Source of the DNA: Tethya wilhelma
Lineage: Eukaryota; Porifera; Demospongiae; Tethyida; Tethyidae
NCBI GenBank assembly: GCA_964030475.1
Contig: CAXIPT010000004.1
Coordinates: 605,422 to 669,421, forward strand
Length of the DNA stretch: 64,000 bases
Direction: 5' to 3'
Position numbers and translations under genes: made by a program. Shown piece after piece: positions 36,684-47,289 of this stretch. Each line of letters opens with the position of its first letter. Position 1 is the first letter of the stretch. Below the pieces are notes generated by a model that worked only from the letters and a program-made list of their open reading frames with translations, was not told where the DNA came from and did no database searches.

Positions 36684-39663
36684 ATGTCTTCTGGATATCT
36701 GCTAAGAGCCAGTTCTGTAGACAGTGCAACTCTCAAAGAAAAAGATGCTAAGATTCGCTTCCTTGAACGTCAAGTAAAGCATGCTAAAGCTTTTGAAGAA
36801 CAAATTACTGAACTTACAATTCAAATGACCCTAAAGGATGAAGAAATCAGTCAACTTAAAAAGGCTAGTGGAAAAAGTGTTTCTAGACCAGGAAAAATTC
36901 AAGTTCAAGAGCCTCAGAATGTACAAAGTTTAACTGCTGAACTTGAAAAATGGCGTGGACATTCCAAAGACCAAAGTCGAAAAGTACTTGCCCTAAGACA
37001 AGAATTGGATGCTCTAAAGGTGTTGCTATGTATTTGTTTTTGTGGTGTCTTTTCATACTTATACATCATCCAATGCATTATGTTGTTTGTTGTTGCTATG
37101 TAAACAGTTGCAGACTGTAGAAAAGAACTCATTGGAAGGATTATTAGAAGATGCAGAGGTAGGACACTGTAGACTGCTCTTTTGTTCAAACATTTCATAT
37201 CAGTATGCATGTGCAGAGGGAGAAAAGCTCCTTATCTGAACAGTTGAAGATTGTGAGAGCTGAAAGAGACAGACTCAAGAGGAGTCAACATCAGCTAGAG
37301 AGAGAAGTACAGGTCATGAAACAACAAGAGATGGAAGCATCACAAAAGTCTCAGCTCCTTGAAGTAATATTATTTAGCATCTTTAAAATTGTGCTATTAA
37401 GTCACAATTATGATATGACATTGTGGCTGTCATAGGCCCAGATGGATGACCTAGATGCCAAATGTCCGAAGCGTGCTTTTACAGAGCTGAGAAAGGTGTA
37501 CAATGCTGTCAAAGTTGAAAATGATAAGCTTCGCCAAAACATATCTTCACTTTCACGAGTTAGTGATGAACTCACAGCAAGTGGGAAGATACTCTGTGAA
37601 CAAAGCAGACAAATAGAAGATTTACAGAATCAAGTGACTATTGCTCAAACACAGGTATAATTATCATAATTATTGGGGGGGTTGTTGTTGTTGTTGTTTT
37701 TTTACTCAATTGAGGTGACTTCCAATAATACCATATAGGCTACAGAGGCAAAATCACAGTATAGACAACAAATTGCTAATCTTCAAAAAGACTTAGCTAC
37801 TGCAAGAAAAGTGTTGAAATCACACCAGGAAGAGCTAGCACGTCTTGAGAAGTACAACAAGAAGAAGGTAGATGAAAATATTAAGCTGGAAAAGGCATTA
37901 AAGCAAGCTAATGACAAATCAAAAGTGAAAGCAGAATTTCAAGCTATTGCCAAAGAGCATCAAGCTGAAAATGAAAGACTAAAGATGCAGGTAATTTTAT
38001 CATCCATGACTTAGTGATTACCGTAAACGTGGAAATATTGGCGGACATTTAATTTGGCGATTTTGCTCAGACCGCTTCCCACAAAAATATTGGCGTTTTT
38101 AAATTTGGGGTTTTCCTCCATTGCGCAATGTATTGCAATAGAGCGAAAAACAGTTTGCACGCATTTAATTCGGCGTTTTTTGCGCCAACCGCCAAACCGC
38201 CAAATTTAATGTACTGCCAATATTTCCACGTTTATGGTAATCATAATTATTATGTGTGGTATATATATATTGTTACAGCTAACAGAAAAAGCCAAGACTT
38301 TAGAAACTTTGACACAAAAACATGCTCAACTGCGTGCCAGCAAGCAACAAGTTGAAGACAGGCTTCAAACTCTACAGGCTAAAAGAGACGATACTACAAA
38401 ATATATACAAGAGTTGCAAGTAAGACTTTAGTACTTAGTCTTATAATTATAAGTCTCAGATTATGTGACTACACAACTATGTCATACCCTGCACGATTAG
38501 TGTTTAATCACACAATAAATGCATAATTATAGGTAATAACTGACAAATTTATACCCATGGTTATATATACACATACTGTATAGCATGCATGCATGGTCGA
38601 TGTCTCTCGTGAATTTTAGCTTTCAAACTTAAACTCCACGGCATCGCTAGCCTATACAGTAATACATGTTTTCATTGTTTGTGTTTTGTTGTTGTAGTTT
38701 CAAGCTATGACTGGTGATGAACTAGCTCCATATATCATTGAGGTTCAGAATCCAGTTGATAGAAAAGTTGGATCTGGTTGCTATGGAACTGTCTTTGCTG
38801 TTGAAATAGACGGGATTCAGTGCATTGCTAAACAAGTTCAAGATATCCTCTTAGGTCAAAGGGGCTATGAGACTGTGGATGAAGAAGAAAAGGTAGCAAT
38901 TCAGCAAAAATTTCGTCAAGAATGCATTCTGATGAGTAAGATTCGACATCCAAACATTGTACAGTTCATGGGGGTACGATACGGCCGAGACAAGTACGAC
39001 CTCACTCTTGTCATGGAGCGTCTGCCAATAGATCTACAAAAGTGTCTGGAAAAATGTCAGAAGGGTCAATTTTTCATTCCTCTTTCAATCAGGTTTTCCA
39101 TTCTTGTCGATGTGACCTATGGTCTTCTTCACCTTCACAACCGATCAATCCTTCATCGTGATCTGACAGCAGGCAACATCCTTCTCACTTCAAACCTACG
39201 AGCAAAGATAGCAGACCTCGGCGTTTCAAGAATAGTGGAAGCCCGACACTCACAAGAACTGTCCACTCTTCCTGGCACGATTGGCTACATGCCTCCAGAG
39301 GCTCTTAAAGACAAACCAGAGTACAATCTAAAGTTGGACGTCTTTTCCTTTGGAGTACTAGCTTTGTTTGTTGCTCTTCAACAATTTCCAAACTATTCCC
39401 ATGAGCGTGCCCCAGATGCTATTGCTGCCAAAGGAGAGTGTGAGCTTCACAAACGTCGGCAATGGATGTCTAAGATTGGAAATAAGCATTTCCTCTATCC
39501 TCTCATTCACCAGTGCCTTCAAGATGACAGCAAGGCAAGACCAAGTACCATGGAACTGAACACAATGATGAAAGAACTCAGTGGCAAGTTTCCACGCAGA
39601 CTTCAAGACCTCAACAAAATGATCGAACAACTTCACAAGCTAGGAATACCAATAGTCTTTTGA
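36684..39663 (+). CDS. Gene F: coiled coil fused to TKL/RIPK-like kinase, 5' end damaged, UBAN motif lost
   Basis: The first in-frame ATG after the damage is at 36684 (MSSGYLLRASSVD). Exons: to 37020, about 37110-37159, 37217-37363, 37437-37655, 37739-37989, 38279-38419 and 38698-39663. The coil shares with H the blocks LERQ, ELEKWRGHSK, REKSSL and LSRVSDELTAS. Exon 37739 begins ATEAKSQY, whereas the matching exon of H begins AELNKADFEQERKDR, so the UBAN-like motif is missing here. The kinase is complete and ends LGIPIVF. A kappaB-like site with one mismatch lies upstream at 36232. It could still be expressed from the internal ATG. Confidence 0.7.
38019..38239. mobile_element. TACCGTA foldback element 5 (gene F intron)
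   Basis: TACCGTAAACGTGGAAATAT to ATATTTCCACGTTTATGGTA; 221 bp. Confidence 0.85.
38698..39663 (+). other. Kinase-domain exon of gene F
   Basis: Complete kinase: GSGCYGTVFAV, CIAKQVQ, RQECILMSKIRHPN, HRDLTAGNILL, KIADLGVSR, GTIGYMPPEAL, DVFSFGVL and ARPSTMEL. The open frame and intact motifs argue that the kinase is still under selection despite the damaged 5' end of its gene. Confidence 0.9.
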
Positions 39664-39953
39664 ATTAGGTTTGTTTTGTGGTGTGTGAATTTCCAAAGTT
39701 ACTCACATAGCCTACTGATAACCGTCTTATTTTTGCACAGTGTTTAGTATACGTACACGGTATCTTTGCACAATAGTGTATGTGTGAGATTCAGAATATA
39801 TTTTTTAATACAGTTTGGATATATGTACATGCATCAACAGTGTTCATGCTGCTCATGCTGTAGTATATAATAAATTATACAGTGCGCAATTGCAATTATA
39901 TAAAAGTTAAGGATATGGTTGCCCCACATGTACACATTGCAATTGGTAAGGGT
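39664..39953. other. Intergenic F-G
   Basis: AT-rich DNA with possible AATAAA-like signals (AATAAATT near 39870). No gene; the G promoter module follows. Confidence 0.5.
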
Positions 39954-40000
39954 CACGCCCATGCATGCAAAACAAAGAATTACGTCAATGGGGATTCCCC
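39954..40000. promoter_or_regulatory. Gene G promoter module: CACGCCC, TTACGTCA, kappaB
   Basis: CACGCCCA at 39954-39961 (GGGCGTG on the other strand), TTACGTCA at 39980-39987 and GGGGATTCCCC at 39990-40000, a palindromic kappaB consensus. Confidence 0.6.
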
Positions 40001-40168
40001 TTGCAAGTACCTGAGAGGCGTACGCGTATCTTCAAGATTCACTTTTGTGGAGCCTATCTTGAGTGAAATACTTGAAACAATCGAAGTAAAAAAATTGCTG
40101 AGTCAGCACCTGTTCTTGGTTTCCCAATCGCCTGGTTGACTTCTCTGAGAGGTCGTGAGAGTGCAGCT

Positions 40169-43100
40169 AATGGCCAGTGGTGAGAGTGACCAGTCTTCAA
40201 ACTGAAAAACAAGGATATATAGCTAGTGGTTACCAAGCAGTTCAAGGATTTTCGGGAGCTGTTTTAGGACTAGTTTCTCGACGTCTTGCTGAACAGCCAC
40301 CTTCAAGTGAAAGATCTGATCAGAGTGGAGTAGCGGTGATGCAGCAGTCTTCACAGTTTGACACTGTTGAAGAATGCGTCAAAGTAAAGGTAAATATCAC
40401 ATGATTAGCATGATTCATGCTGCACGGTCAACATAATATCATTTATCACTAATTTATGTAGTCTAAAGAGAGTCATGGTGGTACTATCTTTCACATTGAT
40501 TCTGATGAAGATGATACAGCTTTTGGAACAATTCTCAAACAGAATGAAAATTTGCATAAAAAGCAAGGCAGTTTCTTGAGAAGAATTTCTGAACTTGAAA
40601 AGAAAGTTAAGGAAAAGGAGGCCGAATTGAAAGCTATGAAAGTACAAGCTTCACAGTCTGCTTTGTGTAAACCACCTTCTCCTGTTGGACAAGAGGGTGA
40701 TGCTCTTAAAGAAAAAGACAAGCGAATACATAAACTTCAACGTCAGGCTGACAATGCTGTGAATTTTCAAGAAAGAGTAACTCAACTGACAATAGAATTA
40801 TCAAGGAAAGAAGAAGAGATTAATCAGTTGAAAAAATCTCAAAAATTGCAAGGTGGTGTGCCTGCCATGGCTGAGCGGCGTATCCAAGAACTGAATGCTG
40901 AGTTGGAAAAATTACGTCAACACTCAAAAAGTCAAAGTCGTCAAGTGCTTCTCCTTAAGCAAGAAGCAGAGGGATATAAGGTATCAGTGATGCATGATAA
41001 TTAATGAAAACAACTCACACCAGATCAATGGGCGTGGCCTCGAATCTAAGCGCTCAAAGAAGAAAAAAAGCCTCAAATCTCAGAAACTACAGTGTTTTGG
41101 ACAGTATTTCTACAAGATCATTCAGACTTACCATCAATTTGGTCGCTATAGAGCTGTCTTTCTTGAGATTTCAATGAGACAGACAGCAGACAGACAAAAC
41201 GACTACTGTAATCCTCTGCATGTGCTATGCATGTGCCGAGGCTTAATAAAGTACATACTACTATATATAATGAGTTGAATTTCAGCCCAACATGCATATC
41301 AATACTGTAGACTTGAGTTAATTGTTTAGCATGTGCACATATTAGGATATGGAGTGGGTGCAATCAAATATTATTTCTGTATAAATTATGGTAAATGTAT
41401 AATGAATTGTTTCCCATTAACTATGTGTGCACTTTTATTCAATAGTTGGAAACAGAAGAGAGAATGCAATCGATGGAAGGCTTATTGGCATATGTGGAGG
41501 TACTTTGTTTAAATTTAAATTAAGTTTGAAGATTTAACATTATAGTTTTCTACTACAAACTATCTTGTATGCATATACATATATAGAAGGAGAAGAACAC
41601 CTTGTATGGACATTTGAGGAGTGTAAGAGAAGAAAGAGATGAACTCAAGAGGGTCAAAGTACAGCTAGAGAAAGAAGTTGACTCTTTGAAACATCAGAGG
41701 AAGGATCAGAACAAGCTTGCTAATCTTGAGAATGATGAATCTACCTGTACTAGACACGAATGTGAGACAAGTCGAATTAAACTTGCACAAACGAGAAAGA
41801 TCGTAACAGAACTGACGGACAAGGTGGAAATTGCACAGGCACAGGTTTGTAGTTAGTCAACTCTTATTTTCAGAATTTGGCTAAAATTAAGAATAAGCCT
41901 ATTAACTTTATTTTAGGCTGCTTCAAACAAGGCTGACTTTGAAGAGGAAAGGAAAGATCGGATGAAAGCTCATAGCAAGTTTGCAGATCTTGAAACTGAA
42001 GCCGCTAAAGCCAAGTTATTCTTTCAAGAAGAAAGAGCTGCATTTGAAAAACAAATCCTTAGTCTTCAACAAGATTTGGATATAGTAAAAGAACAGCTGA
42101 AGACACACACACAAGAACTGGTTCACATGGCAGAGTACAGCAAAAAGCAAGGAAAGCAAGTCAAGGAACTCACTGAGCAAAAACACCAACTGGAAAAAGA
42201 GTTAGCAAAACATCCTAAAGTAAGCAAGACTCCAGAGAGTACTCAGAAACAAGTAAAGACAGAAAATGATCGACTTAAGACCCAGGTATAGAGATACTGT
42301 TGGCATGCTATATATGCCAAAACAGTGACCCAATGATATATTATTATAATTATTGTTACAGCTAACTGAGATGGCCAAGACTTTAGAAACCTTGACACAA
42401 GAACATGCTGAACTGCTTGCTAGCAAATGTCAAGCTGAAGACAGAGTTCAAACTCTACAAACCGAAAGAGATGATGATATGAAACACATGGAAGAGTTGC
42501 AGGCTGTGAGTTCTAGTTAGCCTTTATTTTTGGCATTAGGTAATTTTGTGCATGTATAGTTTGCTTGTCGGCTCCACATGGTTTAATTTTCACAAAATTT
42601 CCTGATCTACACGTACCACTTATACAGGAACTACTTAATATCAATACTATGGGTGTTTTTTTTTGTTTTTTGTTTTTTGGCACATGCAGAAGTACCACAA
42701 CATGGTGGCTCAATTGGAGTCTCTTGATCAAATCAAAGGACAAATGGAAACATTTAGAGCACAAGTTGCTACTCTTACAGCTAAAGTCAAAGATAACGAC
42801 AAACGAACAAAGGAGCTACAAGATGAACTAGAAGTTGCTAGACACCAGGTATATAACTTTTGTAGTAATTATAGCTCAGCATATTGTATAGTGCAATGTT
42901 AAGCTATTATTTATTATAATATTTTGTATAGACATTACAGTACAAAGAAGATTTTGAAAGAGAAAGGAAAGATCGTGAGGAAGCTGCTGGAAGACATGCC
43001 GAGGAAGTTGCTGCTTTGCAGTTGGCTCATCAAAGAATTGAAGATGAGCAACAAAATAAACAAGCACAGAGAGACCTTGACCTACAAATACAGAGTTACC

Positions 43101-46100
43101 AAGAGCAGCTGAGAGAGAAAGATGAACAACTGCAAAGACAAAGGGTATAATAATTGATAAATTTTTGCTATATGTTTTACTAAAAATCCCTGCTCTTAAT
43201 AATTATCAGTATAGTTTGCTTTTGTGGACAATAAAATCCCACAATCGATTCGCCTGGCCTGCAATTTTGTCTGCTAATAATACCAATCTTTACCTTATTA
43301 TTATAGGCTAATACCATTGATGAAGCTCAAGCTAGAAGAGAGGCTGAGACTACCATCCATGAGTTGCGCCAGTCAATACGTGATCTTGAGCAGAGGATTA
43401 GCGAACAGCAGGTGGGTAGGATCTGTACCAGACTCTTCCATTCATTGCGAAGGCAAGCCAGACTAGATTGTACATGTATTATTTTTTTAAACTACAATAA
43501 ACTTAGGCTGTGTATGCAGGTACAAATGGGTGGGTCTACCTGTGTTAAACGTGAATGTGAAAGTTTGAGAAAGAACTACACTTCACTTGCTGCTGAGAAT
43601 ACAACACTTAAAGCAAACTTGGCAAAGATCAGTAAACAACTTTCTGCAAGTGAAATTAAACTTGCAGAAAAGCACAAAATCATAACAGAACTGATTGACA
43701 AGGTTGAAATTACACAATCACAGGTTAGTAAAAGTTCAGTCTCATATTTAGTGATTTAAACTTGATCTCTATTGTTTTTAGGCTGCTTCAAACAAGGCAG
43801 ACTTTGAAGAGGAGAGAAAAGATCGGATGAAAGCTCACAGCAAATTTGCCGAGCTTGAAACTGAACTGGTCGACATGGAAGAGCGCAGTAAAAGGCAGGG
43901 AAAGCATGTGCAGGAACTGGCTGTACAAAAACACAAACTGGAGAAAGAGTTAGCAAAGCGTCTTAAAGTAGGGAACACAGTGGAGGCTACTTATAAACAA
44001 CTTAAGATTGAAAATGATCGACTTACCATCCAGGTATTATTAACAATTCACGTTGATTAGTGGCCCATCATGAGTCATGACCAAAACATCAGTAACCTGA
44101 CATTGTAATAAATTATGATTTTGTATATATAGCTTGCTGAAGCAAAGAAAAGTGTGATGGTGATGGCTGAAGAGATGAAGAAAACCAAAAGTAAAAAGAA
44201 ACAAATGAGTGAAGAGCATTTGAAGAGGTTCAAGAGATTGGTATCAAAATCGGGTGAAGAGAGTATGGAATGCAAGCTCACTGAAGCTCGCAATTTGATT
44301 GAAGTAAGCAACTATAGCTAACCCACTCTGTCATACTTGTAAAATTAATGCCCATCATTTTCACATAGATGATGTGTGCTACTAATGAAGATTTGGAAGC
44401 AAAAGTGATTGCTCTTACTGTAGCCAATAATGAACTGACAAAAATGGAATCTGCTTGGGCAAAAATTCCAAAACAAAGTTCATTGCATGTTCCACATGAG
44501 GTACAGAAATGAATCAAACTGTGTAATACTGCTATACACTTAATTGACTTGTCAATTTTTATAGAGCTCAGAGCCAAATTCAATTGGCGATGAAAAATAT
44601 TTCTTTTTTACTGATGTGGTATGTGTGCATGTCCATGTTATTTGCACATCAAATGAAAGCATTGCATCCACAAATTATAGCTAATTCACAAGAATATTTT
44701 TGTTTGTACTATTCTCTCTTTCACAGAACACTGCAGGACTTCCTTACATCGAGGAACATGCAGTTGCTGGAGCTGGGCAAATGGCTACTGATCCAAAACA
44801 AACTGGTTATCGATCGACACCTACTGAAGGTGACCAGCTCTCTCTCCTTCCACATCACTTCTCAGCTACAGGAGGACACGCCTACAAAGAGGACATACGT
44901 AGGAGCAGTGATCCAGAACTGAGACCCTTGACCAAACCTACATCTAAAACCTTATCCTCTGCTAAAGATGAACTGCTTCCTCCTATAGCTGGTGAAATGC
45001 AGCAACATCACTTTAACCCATCGTCTAGTAACCCAGAGCCTCAGAGAGCAAATGTGCCTTTATCTTTTGCCGCTAATCTCCTTCAGGAACCTTCTCTAAC
45101 AGCTGGAGGAGTACCACAAACAGCTGCTGATTCAAAACAAACTTTCATGATGACACCAACGCTTGCCGAAGGTGACCAACTCTCTCCCCTTTCTCCTTTA
45201 AGTGATCTCTCAACTACTGAAGGAAACACCAACAAAGGGGATATCAGTGAAGAGGAAAAGGCATATAAGATACATGTACATATCACAAAGCTTCAAACAG
45301 ACCTGAGTACCGTAAAAAAGGAGTTGAAATCTCACCAGGCTCAGAGTGCTGTCAAAGATCTTGAACACCAAAAAGAAAATGAGAGATTTAAGACACTGGC
45401 AAGTTACTCTTAATTTGCATTGTCATTTAGACATACTGCATGTAATTATATTAATCACTGAATAATTCAATGATATTTAATTGTTACAGCTAACCGAAAC
45501 ATCTGAGACTTTAAAAACCTTGAGACAAGAACATGCTGAACTGTGTGCTAGCAAACAGCAAGTTGAAGATAGAGTTCAAACTCTACAAACTGAAAGATAT
45601 AATGCTACAAGACAGCTGCAAGAGTTGCAGGTATATAAGGCTATTATTACTTGAATTTTGTCATAAATTGTGTATGGTGTTATGTGTGATCACATAATGC
45701 ATAAAATGAATGATGGTTCGCGCCCCAAATGGTCTATTATGCATGGAATGTATAAGCTTTTGTATGTGCATATATAATTATTCTGTAATATGTGCATACA
45801 CCAGCGTTTCAATAACATTTTGTTCTTTTCCTTTGTCAGGCTACAATTGGTGATGAACTAGCTCCTTATAGTGTAGTGCTTAAGGAGCCTGAGCTAGTTG
45901 ATAAAAAAGTTGGATCTGGTTGCTATGGAACTGTCTATGCTGTTGAAATAGACGGGATTCAGTGCATCGCTAAACGAGTTCAAGACATCCTCATCCCTGC
46001 ACAGCACTACGATGTACAAGGGCTGCAAAGAAGAGGCATTGAGGAAAAGTTTCGTCGAGAGTGCATTCTGATGAGTAAGATTCGACATCCTAACATCGTA

Positions 46101-46814
46101 CAGTTCATGGGGGTACGATACGGCCGAGACAAGTACGATCTCACTCTTGTCATGGAGCGTCTGCCAATGGATCTCCAAAAGTGTCTGGAAAGATGTGAGG
46201 GTTGTAAATACTTCATCCCTCTTTCAATCAGGTTTTCCATTCTTGTCGATGTGACCTATGGTCTTCTTCATCTCCACAACCGATCAATCCTTCATCGTGA
46301 TCTGACAGCAGGCAACATCCTTCTCACTTCAAACCTACGAGCGAAAATTGCAGACCTAGGAGTTTCGAGAATCTTTGAAGGTAGCCATACGCACTTGCAA
46401 AACCTCTCCAAAAATCCAGGCACAGTAGCTTACATGCCTCCTGAAGCTCTGAAAGAGAAGCCCGTATACGATCTAACATTGGATATCTTTTCATTTGGAG
46501 TACTAGCTTTGTTTGTCACTTTGCAGACATTCCCGGCATTTTCGTGGGACCATATTCCTGATTCTATCGCAGCCAAAGGAGAACGCGAATTGTTCAAACG
46601 CAAGCAGTGGATGGATAAGATTGGTAGCCAACATTTCCTCTATCCTCTCATTCACCAGTGCCTTCAAGATGACAGCAAGGCAAGACCAAGCACCATGGAA
46701 CTGAACACAATGATGAAAGAACTCAGTGCAAGGTTTCCACGCAAACTTCAACACCTCAACAAAATGATTGAACAACTTTGCAAGCTAGGAATGTCCAGTA
46801 TTCTTTTATGCTAG
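40169..46814 (+). CDS. Gene G: coiled coil with three UBAN-like motifs, fused to TKL/RIPK-like kinase
   Basis: ATG at 40169 aligns with the start of H (MASGESDQSSN) but reads into TGA after 11 codons. A one-base shift restores TEKQGYIASGYQAVQGF, homologous to H. Later exons include about 40462-40980 (HSKSQSRQV motif), 41587-41846, 41917-42285, 42361-42505, 42691-42848, 42932-43144, 43307-43411, 43519-43722, 43782-44033, 44132-44303, 44368-44500, about 44726-45398, 45490-45630 and 45840-46814 (kinase, ending SSILLC). UBAN-like cores occur three times. The exon ending at 45398 appears to use a GC donor (GCAAGT). An exact kappaB consensus lies 169 bp upstream. Confidence 0.75.
41917..42285 (+). 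other. First UBAN-like exon of gene G
   Basis: It starts AASNKADFEEERKDRMKAH; the DFxxER core is kept but the last Glu is Met. Almost the same start recurs at 43782, so this is an internal exon duplication. Confidence 0.55.
42932..43144 (+). other. Second UBAN-like exon of gene G
   Basis: It starts TLQYKEDFERERKDREEAA, the full motif, matching the B and D exons on the opposite strand. It is preceded, as in A and D, by the exon ending KELQDELEVARHQ. Confidence 0.65.
43782..44033 (+). other. Third UBAN-like exon of gene G
   Basis: Starts AASNKADFEEERKDRMKAH, a near copy of exon 41917-42285 with a shorter 3' part. Confidence 0.55.
45840..46814 (+). other. Kinase-domain exon of gene G
   Basis: Complete kinase with GSGCYGTVYAV, CIAKRVQ, RRECILMSKIRHPN, HRDLTAGNILL, KIADLGVSR, GTVAYMPPEAL and DIFSFGVL. 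The activation segment is slightly longer than in the others (EGSHTHLQNLSKNP). The N-lobe insert matches gene B; the tail (LNKMIEQLCKLG) matches gene F. Confidence 0.9.
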
Positions 46815-46943
46815 AATATTTGGTATTGTCTGTGTGATCTATAGCAATAATATCTACGTGTGATAGTTAATGTTTTGAGAATTAAAAGTTTGGTGGTTTT
46901 TTTTCGTTTTTTTTTATTTTGCAGTTTGGAAATATCATAAGTT

Positions 46944-47018
46944 GGGCGTGCACCTATACGTAACACACATTCATTATTCATAAGCTAGATATTACGTAAG
47001 AGGGTAATCCCCTTATAA
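46944..47018 (+). promoter_or_regulatory. Gene H promoter module with kappaB-like site abutting TATA
   Basis: GGGCGTG at 46944-46950, TACGTAA at 46957, TTACGTAA at 46992-46999, GGGTAATCCCC at 47002-47012 (one mismatch) and TTATAA at 47013-47018. Confidence 0.55.
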
Positions 47019-47289
47019 CGTAATGAGAGGCGTTTTCAATTGAAGAAACAAGAAGACTACCACATCATCAGCTTGTGTCACTGCTGTGTCGAAATTTGAT
47101 TGAGAAAAGACTTTTACAATTGGTGAAATTGCCAAGTACAGTCAGAAGAACATTCAGAAAAGGAAACAGAAACCGATCAAGTTACAGTTAAAGTGCTGAG
47201 TCAGCATTTGTGGGATTGGCAAGTTTTTGGGAGATTCTTGTAGAAAATCACAGCAACTCTTTGAGTTAGTGCTCCTGCTAATTAGATAA

